Of a stretch of DNA of 64,000 nt, positions 46,189 to 55,370 are shown one piece after another. Made by a program: the position numbers and the translations under genes. The notes beneath the pieces were generated by a model. It ran no database searches. It was not told where the DNA came from and saw nothing but the letters and a program-made list of their open reading frames with translations. The stretch covers positions 159,895-223,894 of the forward strand of contig NZ_JAELVR010000009.1 of assembly GCF_016428585.1 (NCBI RefSeq). Direction: 5' to 3'. Origin of the DNA: Sedimentitalea arenosa (GTDB taxonomy: Bacteria > Pseudomonadota > Alphaproteobacteria > Rhodobacterales > Rhodobacteraceae). Within the stretch, counting starts at the first letter, position 1; every line of letters begins with the position of its first letter.

Positions 46189-46956
46189 ATGGCATCTCTC
46201 TTTACCCTTTTATCTCCGTCAGAGCTAGCGCTGGCCTTCGCCGTGACCACTCTTGCCGGGCTGGTCAAGGGGCTGGTCGGTTTCGCGATGCCGATGATCA
46301 CGATGTCGGGGCTGGGCATGTTTCTCGCGCCCGAGCTTGCGTTGGCGGGCTTGATCCTGCCGACTGTCGTCGCCAACGGGCTACAGGCCCTGCGCCAAGG
46401 GCCACGGGCAGCGCTGGGATCGGTGCGCCGGTTCCGGGTGTTCCTGTTGGTCGGGCTCGTCTTCCTGCTTGCGAGTTCGCAGCTTGTCCGGGTGTTGCCG
46501 GATGCGACGTTGCTGTTGCTGATCGGCATTCCGATCACGCTGTTCTCTCTGATGCAATTGATCGGCCTGCGCTTTTCCCTGGCCGCGCCAAGCCGGGCGA
46601 TCGAAGCCGCCGTCGGTGCCGTTGCCGGGTTCATCGGCGGGTTGTCGGGGATCTGGGGGCCGCCGACAGTGGCCTATCTGACCGCTCTGAACACGCCCAA
46701 GGCGGACCAGATGCGCATCCAGGGCGTGATCTACGGCATGGGCGCGGTGGCTTTGCTCGGCGCGCATGTGGGGTCGGGTGTGATGCGGGTCGAGACTCTG
46801 CCGTTCTCGTTGGTGCTGATCCCGCCCGCGCTTTTGGGGATGTGGCTGGGCGGGCGTTTTCAGGATCGTATCGATCAGGAGACCTTCCGCCGCGCCACGC
46901 TGGCTGTGTTGCTCTTGGCGGGCCTGAACCTCGTCCGGCGTGGCCTGATCGGGTAG
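46189..46956 (+). CDS. Sulfite exporter TauE/SafE family protein
   Basis: A 255-residue membrane permease with eight predicted helices, matching the TauE/SafE family. Typical elements are TLAGLVKGLVGFAMPMITMSG and the second half GFIGGLSGIWGPPTVAYL, with the internal duplication of Gly-rich motifs. Members move sulfite, sulfoacetate or other anions; the substrate here is unknown. It is divergent from mcd. Confidence 0.85.
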   Translation: MASLFTLLSPSELALAFAVTTLAGLVKGLVGFAMPMITMSGLGMFLAPELALAGLILPTVVANGLQALRQGPRAALGSVRRFRVFLLVGLVFLLASSQLVRVLPDATLLLLIGIPITLFSLMQLIGLRFSLAAPSRAIEAAVGAVAGFIGGLSGIWGPPTVAYLTALNTPKADQMRIQGVIYGMGAVALLGAHVGSGVMRVETLPFSLVLIPPALLGMWLGGRFQDRIDQETFRRATLAVLLLAGLNLVRRGLIG

Positions 46957-46987
46957 AGAAAAAAGGCCCCGAAGTTTTCCGGGACCT
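46957..46987 (-). terminator. Rho-independent terminator of pckA
   Basis: On the minus strand, AGGTCCCG pairs with CGGGGCCT (8 pairs with one G-U) over a GAAAACTT loop, followed by six T residues. On the plus strand the same stem has a C-A mismatch, so it acts mainly on pckA. Confidence 0.8.
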
Positions 46988-47012
46988 GATTGTTGCCGCG
47001 ACGAGATCGTGT

Positions 47013-48611
47013 TCAGCCGATGGCTGCGGCTTTCACGTCCTCATCGATATAGGGCAAGTACTGCTCGAAATTGGTGGCGAACATCTCGACGAGTTCCGCG
47101 GCCTGCTTGTCATAGGCCAGCGGGTCGTCCCAGGTGCGGCGAGGGTCCAGCAGAACCTCGGCAACGCCCGGCGCGCTGACCGGAACCTCGAAGCCGAAAT
47201 TCGCGTCCTTGCGGAACTCGACCTCGGAGAGCGAGCCATCCAGCGCTGCCGTCAACAGCGCGCGGGTCGCCTTGATCGGCATCCGCGAGCCGGTGCCATA
47301 GGCGCCGCCGGTCCAGCCTGTATTGACCAGCCAGCAGGTTGCGCCATGGGTGGCGATCTTCTCGCGCAGCAGGTTGCCATAGACTTCGGGTCGACGCGGC
47401 ATGAACGGCGCGCCGAAACAGGTGGAGAATGTCGGCTGGGATGTCGTCACGCCTCGCTCGGTGCCGGCCATTTTCGAGGTGAAGCCCGACAGGAAGTGAT
47501 ACATCGCCTGCGCCGGGGTCAGCCGAGCGATCGGGGGCAGAACACCGAACGCGTCGCAGGTCAGCATGATGATGTTCTTGGGATTGCCCGCAATGCCGGT
47601 TTCCGACGCGTTCGAGATATAGTGCAGCGGATAGGCGCAGCGCATGTTCGCCGTCAGGCTGTCATCCTCGAAGTCGAGCGCGCGGGTTTCCTCGTCATAG
47701 ACCATGTTCTCGATCACAGTGCCGAACTTGGTGGTCGTGGCGTAGATTTCGGGCTCCGCCTCGGGGCTGAGATGGATGGTCTTGGCATAGCAGCCACCTT
47801 CGAAGTTGAAGATGCCGCGATCGGACCAGCCATGTTCGTCATCGCCGATCAGGACGCGGTCGGGGTCTGCCGACAGCGTGGTCTTGCCGGTGCCCGAGAG
47901 GCCAAAGAAGATAGCCGAATCCACCGGGTTGCCCTTGGCGTGGTTGGCCGAGCAATGCATCGGCATCACGTTCTTCTCGGGCAGCAGGTAGTTCATCATC
48001 GAGAAGATCGATTTCTTGTTTTCGCCCGCGTATTCGGTGCTCGCCACCAGGATCAGCTTGCGGTCGAAATTCATCGCGATGACGGTTTCGCTGCGGCAGC
48101 CGTGCCGCTCGGGGTCGGCCTTGAAGGATGGGCAGTTGATGACGGTGTATTCGGCGACGAACCTGTCCAGTTCCTCGCGTTCAGGGCGGCGGAACATGTG
48201 ACGGATGAACAGGTTGTGCCATGCCAGTTCAGTCACCAGGCGCACATTCAGTCGATGCACCGGGTCGGCGCCGACGAACATGTCCTGAACGAAGTATTCG
48301 CGCGATTTCATGTGCGCGATCATGTCGTCATAGAGCCTGTCGAACGCGTCGGGCGTCATTGGCGCGTTGTTGTCCCACCAGATCGTGTCCTCTGTCGTGG
48401 CCGTGCGGACGACGTGCTTGTCCTTGGGAGATCGACCGGTGAATTTGCCGGTTTCGACCATGAATGAACCGCCCTGACCCAGAGAGCCTTCGCCGAGGCG
48501 CAGCGCCGCTTCGATGATGGCGGGTTCGAGAAGGTTGTAGTGGACATTCTCCACGCCTTCGATCCCTTGATCTTGCAGGCGGAAATTCGGGTTTACCCGT
48601 CCGGATGTCAT
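47013..48611 (-). CDS. pckA: Phosphoenolpyruvate carboxykinase (ATP)
   Basis: Turns oxaloacetate into PEP, the gluconeogenic key step. The 532-residue protein has the full ATP-type pattern: [38 protein letters not shown] (P-loop and PCK-specific Lys) and [20 protein letters not shown], with [14 protein letters not shown] near the end. The ATG gives [19 protein letters not shown]. It is divergent from chvI, with two operator-like repeats between them. Confidence 0.97.
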   Translation of the reverse strand: MTSGRVNPNFRLQDQGIEGVENVHYNLLEPAIIEAALRLGEGSLGQGGSFMVETGKFTGRSPKDKHVVRTATTEDTIWWDNNAPMTPDAFDRLYDDMIAHMKSREYFVQDMFVGADPVHRLNVRLVTELAWHNLFIRHMFRRPEREELDRFVAEYTVINCPSFKADPERHGCRSETVIAMNFDRKLILVASTEYAGENKKSIFSMMNYLLPEKNVMPMHCSANHAKGNPVDSAIFFGLSGTGKTTLSADPDRVLIGDDEHGWSDRGIFNFEGGCYAKTIHLSPEAEPEIYATTTKFGTVIENMVYDEETRALDFEDDSLTANMRCAYPLHYISNASETGIAGNPKNIIMLTCDAFGVLPPIARLTPAQAMYHFLSGFTSKMAGTERGVTTSQPTFSTCFGAPFMPRRPEVYGNLLREKIATHGATCWLVNTGWTGGAYGTGSRMPIKATRALLTAALDGSLSEVEFRKDANFGFEVPVSAPGVAEVLLDPRRTWDDPLAYDKQAAELVEMFATNFEQYLPYIDEDVKAAAIG

Positions 48612-48935
48612 GAGGTCGTTTCTCCTGTGTGGGGCCTCGTCTGGCAGGGTCCGCGCAGGCGGCGAGCCCGGTCAGGCACCTTTGCCAGCGGCTTTAACAT
48701 GAGGCTTCGTGAAGTGAACAGGGCGCTTCATCGCAGTTAGCGCAACCAAGGCTGATTTTAGCGCAACCATGAAAATGCGACCTTCATAGGCGTGCCGGGA
48801 TCGGAGCGAGTTCAGGCATTAATAACCCTTTCTTGCCCTAATCGTCGCCGAGCGTTCCGGTGATTCGCGGCTTTGCCGTTTCCCGGTGTTTCGCGTCCGC
48901 ACTGCGGACAAGCCAAGTTAGACAAGAGGTTTTCG
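48612..48935. other. pckA-chvI intergenic region (324 bp)
   Basis: A shared regulatory space between two divergent genes. It holds the two direct repeats described separately (48737-48769), then AT-rich parts such as CATTAATAACCCTTTCTTG (48817-48836), which may hold chvI promoter elements. No ORF or RNA gene is seen. The chvI start at 48936 follows AAGAGGTTTTCG. Confidence 0.7.
48737..48769. promoter_or_regulatory. Two tandem LacI-type operator-like repeats (CceR-like)
   Basis: TTAGCGCAACCA occurs at 48737-48748 and 48758-48769, exactly 21 bp apart, two helical turns. With the preceding G the first copy (GTTAGCGCAACC) matches 10 of 12 positions of GTTAGCGCTAAC, the centre of the motif I remember for CceR, a LacI-family regulator of central carbon metabolism in Rhodobacter sphaeroides; the second copy matches 9 of 12. 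They lie about 126 bp upstream of the pckA start. That the binding protein is CceR is inference. Confidence 0.5.
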
Positions 48936-49637
48936 ATGTCAAAGATTGCATTGGTTGACGACGACAGGAACATCCTAACCTCCGTCTCGATGACACTGGA
49001 GGCGGAAGGGTTCGAGGTCGAAACCTATAATGACGGGCAGTCCGCGTTGGACGCGTTCAACAAGAAACTGCCCGACATGGCCGTGCTCGACATCAAGATG
49101 CCGCGCATGGACGGCATGGACCTGTTGCAGCGCCTCAGACAGAAGAGCCAGATGCCGGTGATCTTCCTGACCTCCAAGGATGACGAGATCGACGAGGTGC
49201 TTGGCCTGCGAATGGGGGCCGACGATTACGTCAAAAAGCCGTTCTCGCAGCGCCTTCTGGTAGAGCGGATCCGCGCACTCCTGCGCCGGCAGGACGCCGT
49301 TTCGGGCGATATCGAAGGTGCGGGCCCCGAGTCCAAGGTGCTGGAGCGCGGCGCCCTGAAGATGGACCCGTTGCGCCACGCTGTCAGTTGGAAGGGGCAG
49401 GACGTCTCGCTGACTGTAACTGAATTCCTGCTGCTTCAGGCCCTGGCCCAACGACCGGGCTTCGTGAAGAGCCGCGACCAGCTCATGGACGTCGCCTATG
49501 ACGATCAGGTTTATGTCGACGACCGCACGATAGACAGCCATATCAAGCGTTTGCGCAAGAAGATGCGCAATGCCGACGAGAGCTTCTCGGCGATCGAAAC
49601 GCTTTACGGAATCGGTTATCGCTACAACGAAGAATAG
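48936..49637 (+). CDS. chvI: ChvI-type response regulator
   Basis: An OmpR-family regulator controlling envelope and acid response genes, paired with ChvG. The 233-residue protein has a receiver with D52 in [12 protein letters not shown], Lys101 in [10 protein letters not shown], and a winged-helix output domain ([44 protein letters not shown]). The ATG giving [14 protein letters not shown] is standard. chvG follows after 9 bp. Confidence 0.95.
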   Translation: MSKIALVDDDRNILTSVSMTLEAEGFEVETYNDGQSALDAFNKKLPDMAVLDIKMPRMDGMDLLQRLRQKSQMPVIFLTSKDDEIDEVLGLRMGADDYVKKPFSQRLLVERIRALLRRQDAVSGDIEGAGPESKVLERGALKMDPLRHAVSWKGQDVSLTVTEFLLLQALAQRPGFVKSRDQLMDVAYDDQVYVDDRTIDSHIKRLRKKMRNADESFSAIETLYGIGYRYNEE

Positions 49638-49646
49638 AGCGATCTG

Positions 49647-51335
49647 ATGAGCAGTGCCGACGTGACCGTGGCGGCCGCCACCGATGTGCCATCGGCAGCT
49701 GGCGTTGCGACCGCGCAAGGACCGCGGCACGACCGTCTCGGGGGGGCGCCGCGTCGGATGAGGTCGCTGCGCGCGTCTCCGCTGACCCGCAAGATCATCA
49801 TGTTCAACCTGATCGCGTTGAATGTTCTCGTCGCTGGTATCCTCTATCTCAACGGCACCCGCGAAAGTCTTGTTCTGCAACGCGCCAGTGCGCTGGTCGG
49901 CGAGGCCGAACTGATCGCGAACGTATTCGAGGCACGATTGACCAATGCGGCGCGAGTCGCCGACGATCTGGGCACAACGGATGCGCTGAAGGGACTGAGG
50001 CTCAGGAACGGTGTCGATGTCTATGTCTTTGACCATGACGCAAGGCTGGTCGCGCATACGCGCGGAACCAACCAGAGCCGCGCGCTGAACTCGCTGGACA
50101 GAAGTGATGCAGGCGGCACGCCGATCAACGATGCGCTTGCCTCAATCTGGCGCACGCTGTCCACGATCGTCACGCCCGATTCCGACCAATCTCATCGCGA
50201 GGTGGCAGAGCAACTGCAAACCCTCGTTCCTGACGCAGTCGCACAGGGCACCCAGGTGAAAACCGGGCTGGATACCGCGGGCGGCACGGTGATTTCCGCC
50301 CTCACGCCGATCCTGCGTGATGGTTTCGCTGCGGGGGTCGTTGCCGTCGCCAGCCCATCGGGAGAGATCGATGCGCTGGTGCGCGGGGAGCGTGAACGGG
50401 TTCTCGAGATGTTCGTCGTGGCCGCACTCGTCTCGGTCGGCCTGAGTCTAGTGTTGTCCTCGACCATCGCCAATCCGCTTGCCGATCTGGCCGAGGCGGC
50501 GGAGTTGGGGCGTGAGCGCAACACCCGCGACACACGTCCGGGCAGGATCCGCATTCCCGACCTGTCGGAGCGATCCGATGAAATCGGACGACTGTCGCGC
50601 GCGCTTCGGGGCATGGTGGCGGCCCTCTACAACCGGATCGAGGGCAACGAGCAATTCGCTGCCGACGTCGCGCATGAAATCAAGAACCCCTTGGCGAGCC
50701 TGCAATCCGCCGTCGGCACCCTGCGCGTGGTCAAACGGGACGACCAGCGCGACAAGTTGCTCGATATCATCGCGCATGACGTCCGCCGGCTCGATCGGCT
50801 GGTCAGTGACATCTCGAACGCGTCGCGGCTCGATGCCGAACTGGTGAAGGAGGAGGAGCAGACCTTCGATCTGCTCGCCATGCTTGGCAATATCAACCGG
50901 TATCTGGGAGAAGATGCCCGCTCCAAAGGGATTACGTACCTGACGGATCTCCCCAAGACGCCGATCATGATCCAAGGGCTGGAGGCACGCCTCGCCCAGG
51001 TTTTCGTCAACCTGATCGGGAACGCGATATCCTTCTGCGAGGAAGGCGATGCGATCCGGGTTTGGGTCCGCCGGAGGGACAGCCGGGTGCTGGTCGTTGT
51101 CGAGGACACAGGCCCGGGTGTGCCGGAACAGGCCTTGTCCAAGATATTCAAACGCTTCTACTCGCAACGGCCGGAAGAGCATTTCGGCAACAACTCGGGG
51201 CTCGGACTTGCAATTTCCAAGCAGATCGTCGAAGCCCATGGCGGTGTGATCTGGGCGGAAAACATCCGCCCCACGGCAGCCGACATCACGTCCGATCCAC
51301 TCGGGGCCCGGTTCGTGGTGGGATTGCCGATCTGA
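49647..51335 (+). CDS. chvG: ChvG-type sensor histidine kinase
   Basis: The kinase partner of ChvI, known as the acid- and envelope-sensing system in rhizobia, periplasmically inhibited there by ExoR. The 562-residue protein has a first helix at about residues 50-69, a periplasmic region to about residue 250, a second helix (EMFVVAALVSVGLSLVLSS), a HAMP-like segment, the phospho-acceptor H343 in AADVAHEIKNPLASL, and ATP-binding N and G boxes (NLIGNAISFCEEGD, VEDTGPGVPEQ, SGLGLAISKQIVEAHGG). The first 45 residues are unusually Ala/Arg-rich and cytosolic. Confidence 0.95.
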   Translation: MSSADVTVAAATDVPSAAGVATAQGPRHDRLGGAPRRMRSLRASPLTRKIIMFNLIALNVLVAGILYLNGTRESLVLQRASALVGEAELIANVFEARLTNAARVADDLGTTDALKGLRLRNGVDVYVFDHDARLVAHTRGTNQSRALNSLDRSDAGGTPINDALASIWRTLSTIVTPDSDQSHREVAEQLQTLVPDAVAQGTQVKTGLDTAGGTVISALTPILRDGFAAGVVAVASPSGEIDALVRGERERVLEMFVVAALVSVGLSLVLSSTIANPLADLAEAAELGRERNTRDTRPGRIRIPDLSERSDEIGRLSRALRGMVAALYNRIEGNEQFAADVAHEIKNPLASLQSAVGTLRVVKRDDQRDKLLDIIAHDVRRLDRLVSDISNASRLDAELVKEEEQTFDLLAMLGNINRYLGEDARSKGITYLTDLPKTPIMIQGLEARLAQVFVNLIGNAISFCEEGDAIRVWVRRRDSRVLVVVEDTGPGVPEQALSKIFKRFYSQRPEEHFGNNSGLGLAISKQIVEAHGGVIWAENIRPTAADITSDPLGARFVVGLPI

Positions 51336-51357
51336 CGGGACACAACCGGAGGCCGAA

Positions 51358-51792
51358 ATGCGGACCCATCACAGCCAGACGGTACACGGAACCTGCGTGG
51401 CTCTGTGCGGACGTGGCCTCCTGCTTATCGGTGCATCAGGCAGTGGCAAGTCGTCGCTGGCCTTGTCTCTGATGGCGATGGGCGCCACCTTGGTGTCCGA
51501 TGACAGGGTCGTTCTCAAATCGGAGGAAGGCATGATGACCGCGACGGCTCCTACCGGCATCGAAGGCCTTATCGAGGCACGCGGGGTGGGTATCCTGACG
51601 GCCAAGTCACTGGAAAGCGTGTCCGTCGCGGCCGTGGTCGATATGGACAGGGTGGAAGCCGCGCGCCTGCCCGCAGCGCGGCAAACCTCGTATCTCGGCA
51701 CGTCGATTCCGCTGCTGCACAAGGTCGACGCGCCGCATTTCGCGGCCGCGCTGCTGCAGTTCCTCAAATCCGGACGGCACGCGCCGACATGA
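51358..51792 (+). CDS. hprK: HPr kinase/phosphorylase, short alphaproteobacterial type
   Basis: Phosphorylates HPr on a serine using ATP, linking PTS state to metabolism. The 144-residue protein is the truncated form of alphaproteobacteria that lacks the N-terminal domain of Gram-positive HprK (about 310 residues). The P-loop is [13 protein letters not shown] at residues 24-34 (K31), then [10 protein letters not shown] and [17 protein letters not shown]. It overlaps rapZ by 4 bp. HPr downstream keeps the target serine. Confidence 0.93.
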   Translation: MRTHHSQTVHGTCVALCGRGLLLIGASGSGKSSLALSLMAMGATLVSDDRVVLKSEEGMMTATAPTGIEGLIEARGVGILTAKSLESVSVAAVVDMDRVEAARLPAARQTSYLGTSIPLLHKVDAPHFAAALLQFLKSGRHAPT

Positions 51793-52682
51793 CGGGCCTG
51801 CCTCTTGTCCCCTCACAATTGGTGCTGGTCACCGGCCCGTCTGGCGCGGGCAGATCGACTTCAATCAATGTGCTCGAAGACCTCGGCTTTGAGTCGATCG
51901 ACAATCTTCCCTTCCATCTGCTTCCGAAGCTGTTGGAAGGGCCGGGGCCGCAACGACCGCTGGCGCTTGGCGTGGATACGCGCAACCGGGATTTCTCAAC
52001 TGCAGCGCTGACCGATCTCATCGGAGACCTGGCCGGGCAGGCCGAGACCGAATTGACCGTGCTGTATCTTGATTGTCGCAGCGATGTCCTGCTGCGCCGC
52101 TTCTCGGAAACCCGGCGCCGTCATCCGCTTGCACCTGCCGAGAGTCCGGAAATTGGCGTCGGGCGCGAACTCGACCTGCTGGCGCCGATCCGGGACTTGG
52201 CGGATATCCTGATCGACACCTCGGAACTGAACGTGCATCAGCTGCGAGCCGAGATCGAACGTTGGCTCGCGCCCGGAGGACGCACACCGCTTGCGCTGTC
52301 GGTTCAGTCGTTCTCCTACAAGCGGGGGCTGCCGCGCGGGATCGACATGGTGTTCGATTGCCGTTTCCTGTCCAATCCCTATTGGACGCCACCGCTGCGT
52401 GTTCTCGACGGTCGTGATGAGCGCGTCAGGGCGCACGTGATGTCGGATCCGCGCTTCGCGCCCTTCTTCGACCGGGTGCTGGACCTGACGTTGTTGCTTC
52501 TTCCTGCCTATGTCGACGAGGGCAAGTCCCATTTCTCGATCGCGTTCGGTTGCACCGGAGGCCAGCATCGTTCCGTGGTTCTGGCCGAAACGCTGGCGAA
52601 GGCCCTTGCGGAGCATGGACAGCAAGTGTCAATTAGGCACCGTGAGCTGACGAGCCACAACACTGACGAGAGGCCGGGGTGA
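51789..52682 (+). CDS. rapZ: RapZ (YvcJ-family) RNase adapter/nucleotide-binding protein
   Basis: In E. coli RapZ controls amino-sugar synthesis through a small RNA; in alphaproteobacteria the role is less clear. The 297-residue protein shows [20 protein letters not shown] with a Walker A in which the usual Lys is Arg (R22). [20 protein letters not shown], and [17 protein letters not shown] are the other family motifs. It overlaps hprK (ATGA) and the EIIA gene (GTGA). Confidence 0.92.
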   Translation: MTGLPLVPSQLVLVTGPSGAGRSTSINVLEDLGFESIDNLPFHLLPKLLEGPGPQRPLALGVDTRNRDFSTAALTDLIGDLAGQAETELTVLYLDCRSDVLLRRFSETRRRHPLAPAESPEIGVGRELDLLAPIRDLADILIDTSELNVHQLRAEIERWLAPGGRTPLALSVQSFSYKRGLPRGIDMVFDCRFLSNPYWTPPLRVLDGRDERVRAHVMSDPRFAPFFDRVLDLTLLLLPAYVDEGKSHFSIAFGCTGGQHRSVVLAETLAKALAEHGQQVSIRHRELTSHNTDERPG

Positions 52683-53089
52683 TCGGAGTCGTAATCGTGG
52701 CGCATGGCGGGTTGGCCAGAGAGTACCTGGCCGCGATCGAGCATGTCGTCGGAGTGCAACCGGGGATACGCGCCATCGCGATAGAACCCGACCACGACCG
52801 CTCGGCCAAGCAGAGCGAGATAACCACAGCAGCGAACGCGGTGGATTCGGGCGATGGAGTCGTCATCGTCACGGACCTGTTCGGCGGATCTCCCTCGAAT
52901 TTGAGCCTGCAGGCCTGCGCGCCCGACAACCGCCGGATCCTCTACGGCGCGAACCTCCCTATGTTGATCAAGCTGGCGAAAAGTCGCCAATTGCCGGTTT
53001 CCGACGCCGTCAGGGCGGCGATGGAAGCGGGCAAGAAGTACATCAACTCACAGAATATAAGCTCTGACCAAGGCGGCTCGACGGAATGA
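52679..53089 (+). CDS. PTS mannose-type EIIA component
   Basis: A phosphate carrier of the regulatory PTS. The 136-residue protein has the phospho-His H9 in [14 protein letters not shown] and the fold marks [15 protein letters not shown] and [11 protein letters not shown] of EIIA-Man. No EIIB or EIIC gene is seen, so it is unlikely to move sugar itself and more likely reports carbon state. The GTG start overlaps rapZ (GTGA) and the stop overlaps ptsH (ATGA). Confidence 0.92.
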   Translation: MIGVVIVAHGGLAREYLAAIEHVVGVQPGIRAIAIEPDHDRSAKQSEITTAANAVDSGDGVVIVTDLFGGSPSNLSLQACAPDNRRILYGANLPMLIKLAKSRQLPVSDAVRAAMEAGKKYINSQNISSDQGGSTE

Positions 53090-53355
53090 CCCACCGAAGA
53101 CTGAAGATCGTGAATGAGAAGGGTCTGCATGCCCGTGCCTCGGCAAAGCTCGTGGAGGTCGTCGAGGGCTTTGACGCGCGCGCCGAGGTCTCGCGCGACG
53201 GCATGTCGGCCTCGGGGGACAGCATCATGGGCCTTTTGATGTTGGCAGCATCCAAAGGAACCAGTATTGACGTTCAGACCACCGGACCGGACGCCGAGGC
53301 GCTGGCGGATGCGCTTGAGGCTCTGGTCGCGGACAGGTTCGGCGAAGGCGTCTGA
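53086..53355 (+). CDS. ptsH: Phosphocarrier protein HPr
   Basis: Carries phosphate from EI to EIIA. The 89-residue protein has the active His15 in NEKGLHARASAKL and the HprK target Ser46 in SASGDSIMGLLMLAA. Both sites are kept, so dual phosphorylation is expected. EI (ptsP) is not in view. It overlaps the EIIA gene by 4 bp and closes the chvI-chvG-hprK-rapZ-EIIA-ptsH cluster. Confidence 0.95.
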   Translation: MTHRRLKIVNEKGLHARASAKLVEVVEGFDARAEVSRDGMSASGDSIMGLLMLAASKGTSIDVQTTGPDAEALADALEALVADRFGEGV

Positions 53356-53390
53356 CCACGCCGAACGGCAAGAGATACGGGAAAAGGCCA

Positions 53391-54287
53391 TTGGCGGACA
53401 CCGCACAGGACAGCAGACCGGGCGTCGCCGCGGAGCCGGAGACCTCACGCGGCGAGGTCTATGATCGGCGTACGCTGACCTATGCCAATTCGTTCGACGA
53501 TCCCTGGACGGCGTTCGCGATCCGGGCGATCGAATGGTTCACCGGCAAGATCACGATCTTGCGCATGGTCAGCCGGTTCGAGAAGACCAACGAACAGTAT
53601 CGCGGCCAGAAGTTCTGGCGCGGCGCGCTGAACGTGATGGGCATCGACCTTTTGACGCCGCCTGAGCAGCTAGACCACATTCCCAAGGAGGGACCTGTCG
53701 TCGTGGTGGCCAACCACCCGCACGGAATGGTCGATGGCATGATTTTCGCCGACCTGATCGGCCGCGTGAGACAGGACTATCGGATCCTGACGCGCTCCGT
53801 GCTGACCGGTCTGGACGAAGCCGCGACATCCTTCATGATCCCGGTGCCGTTCCCGCACGATCCCGAAGCGCAACGAAAGATGGTCGAGATGCGCGCCAAC
53901 GCGATGGCGCATCTGCAGAACGGCGGTGTCGTCGCGCTGTTCCCGTCGGGTGTCGTCATGTCGTCGGACAGCTGGTTCGGTCCGGCCATCGAACGGGAAT
54001 GGAATGTCTTCACCGCAAAGATGATCCGACGCTCGGGCGCCAAGGTCGTGCCGATCTATTTCCCGGGCAATAACTCCCGCGCCTACCAGATCGCAAACCG
54101 GATCTCTCCGGTGCTGCGCCAGGGGCTGTTGCTGCATGAGATCGTTCGCTCGTGCAACAAGCCGCAGGCGCCTGTCGTGGGCCCGCCAATCAGCGACGCG
54201 GACATGAAGCGGCTGGAAACCGACCCGCGTGGCTTCATGGCATGGCTGCGTGAGCATACGCTGAACCTGAAATCACAGGTCGATTGA
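53391..54287 (+). CDS. PlsC-like lysophospholipid/aminolipid acyltransferase
   Basis: A 298-residue acyltransferase of the LPLAT superfamily. The catalytic motif is VVANHPHGMVDGMIF, a HPxGxxDG variant in which five rather than four residues separate the first His (H109) from the Asp (D115); the equivalent of the second motif is VALFPSGVVM. The TTG start follows GGGAAAAGGCCA. From memory, the salA gene for sulfur-containing aminolipid O-acylation in Ruegeria pomeroyi lies just after the same pckA-chvIG-hprK-rapZ-PTS series, so this is a probable SalA homologue, not proven. Confidence 0.8.
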   Translation: MADTAQDSRPGVAAEPETSRGEVYDRRTLTYANSFDDPWTAFAIRAIEWFTGKITILRMVSRFEKTNEQYRGQKFWRGALNVMGIDLLTPPEQLDHIPKEGPVVVVANHPHGMVDGMIFADLIGRVRQDYRILTRSVLTGLDEAATSFMIPVPFPHDPEAQRKMVEMRANAMAHLQNGGVVALFPSGVVMSSDSWFGPAIEREWNVFTAKMIRRSGAKVVPIYFPGNNSRAYQIANRISPVLRQGLLLHEIVRSCNKPQAPVVGPPISDADMKRLETDPRGFMAWLREHTLNLKSQVD

Positions 54288-54335
54288 CCGGACACGACAA
54301 GGGCGTCTCTCAAGGGCTTTGAGACGACCGGGGCG

Positions 54336-55211
54336 TCAGCGGGTCGGAACGGGTACCTCTCCCCGATAGTCGTAAAACCCGCGCTGCGTCTTGCGGCCAA
54401 GCCAGCCGGCCTCGACATACTTGGTCAGCAGCGGACAGGGACGGTATTTCGTGTCGGCCAGACCGTCATGCAGCACGTTCATGATCGCAAGGCAGGTGTC
54501 CAGACCGATGAAGTCGGCCAGCTCGAGCGGACCCATCGGATGGTTCGCACCCAGCTTCATCGACTGGTCGATCGACTGCACGTTCCCCACGCCCTCATAG
54601 AGCGTATAGACCGCCTCGTTGATCATCGGCATCAGGATGCGATTGACGATGAAGCCCGGGAAATCCTCGGCGCTGGCGGCAGTCTTGCCCAGCCGGTCCA
54701 CCACCTCGCGGCAGGCCGTGTAGGTCGGCTCGTCCGTGGCGATGCCCCGGATCAGTTCCACCAGTTGCATTACCGGAACCGGGTTCATGAAATGGAACCC
54801 CATGAACCGTTCCGGCCTGTCTGTGCGGCTGGCCAGCCTGGTAATCGAGATCGACGAAGTATTCGACGTCAGGATCGTGTGCGGTTGCAAATGCGGTTGC
54901 AGGTCCTCGAAAATCGCCTGTTTCACGCTTTCTCGTTCGGTGGCGGCTTCGATGACCAGATCGCTTGCGCCGAGGTCCGACAGCGCGAGCGTCGTGCCGA
55001 TACGCTTCATCGCCGCCGTCATATCGGCCTCGGCGATCTTGCCGCGCGACACCTGCCGCGCCATGTTGCCGTCGATTCCGGCCAAGGCCGCGTCAAGCGC
55101 CTCCTGGCTGATGTCGGTCATCAGCACGTCATACCCGGCCAGCGCCATGACATGCGCGATCCCGTTGCCCATCTGGCCCGCTCCGATCACGCCGATTGTC
55201 TGAATGCTCAT
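54336..55211 (-). CDS. hbd: 3-hydroxybutyryl-CoA dehydrogenase
   Basis: An NAD(P)-linked dehydrogenase acting on 3-hydroxybutyryl-CoA and related acyl-CoAs. The 291-residue protein has the Rossmann motif IGVIGAGQMGNGIAHVMALA, SNTSSISITRLAS, the catalytic His in FMGFHFMNPVPVM, and DFPGFIVNRILMPMINEA. The ATG gives MSIQTIGVIG. In cells with the ethylmalonyl-CoA pathway it can feed or drain the C4 acyl-CoA pool; PHB or butyrate use is also possible. It is divergent from the DUF6473 gene. Confidence 0.93.
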   Translation of the reverse strand: MSIQTIGVIGAGQMGNGIAHVMALAGYDVLMTDISQEALDAALAGIDGNMARQVSRGKIAEADMTAAMKRIGTTLALSDLGASDLVIEAATERESVKQAIFEDLQPHLQPHTILTSNTSSISITRLASRTDRPERFMGFHFMNPVPVMQLVELIRGIATDEPTYTACREVVDRLGKTAASAEDFPGFIVNRILMPMINEAVYTLYEGVGNVQSIDQSMKLGANHPMGPLELADFIGLDTCLAIMNVLHDGLADTKYRPCPLLTKYVEAGWLGRKTQRGFYDYRGEVPVPTR

Positions 55212-55370
55212 GAATGCGCCTTTCGCCTTTTGTTGCCTGATCTTACCGGTGCCGCACGGGCCGCGACAAGGGGGTGCGGCCGCAACAGTTTGCGTCAAAT
55301 GCACAAGTTAGCCGAATCGCAAGGATTCGACGTCACCTTCGATGTCGGGTGAATACAAATACTGGTGGGT

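Noticed and set aside
54297..54322. A CGTCTC/GAGACG hairpin between the acyltransferase and hbd
   Set aside because: Stem is only six pairs with a mismatched interior and no T-run on either side.
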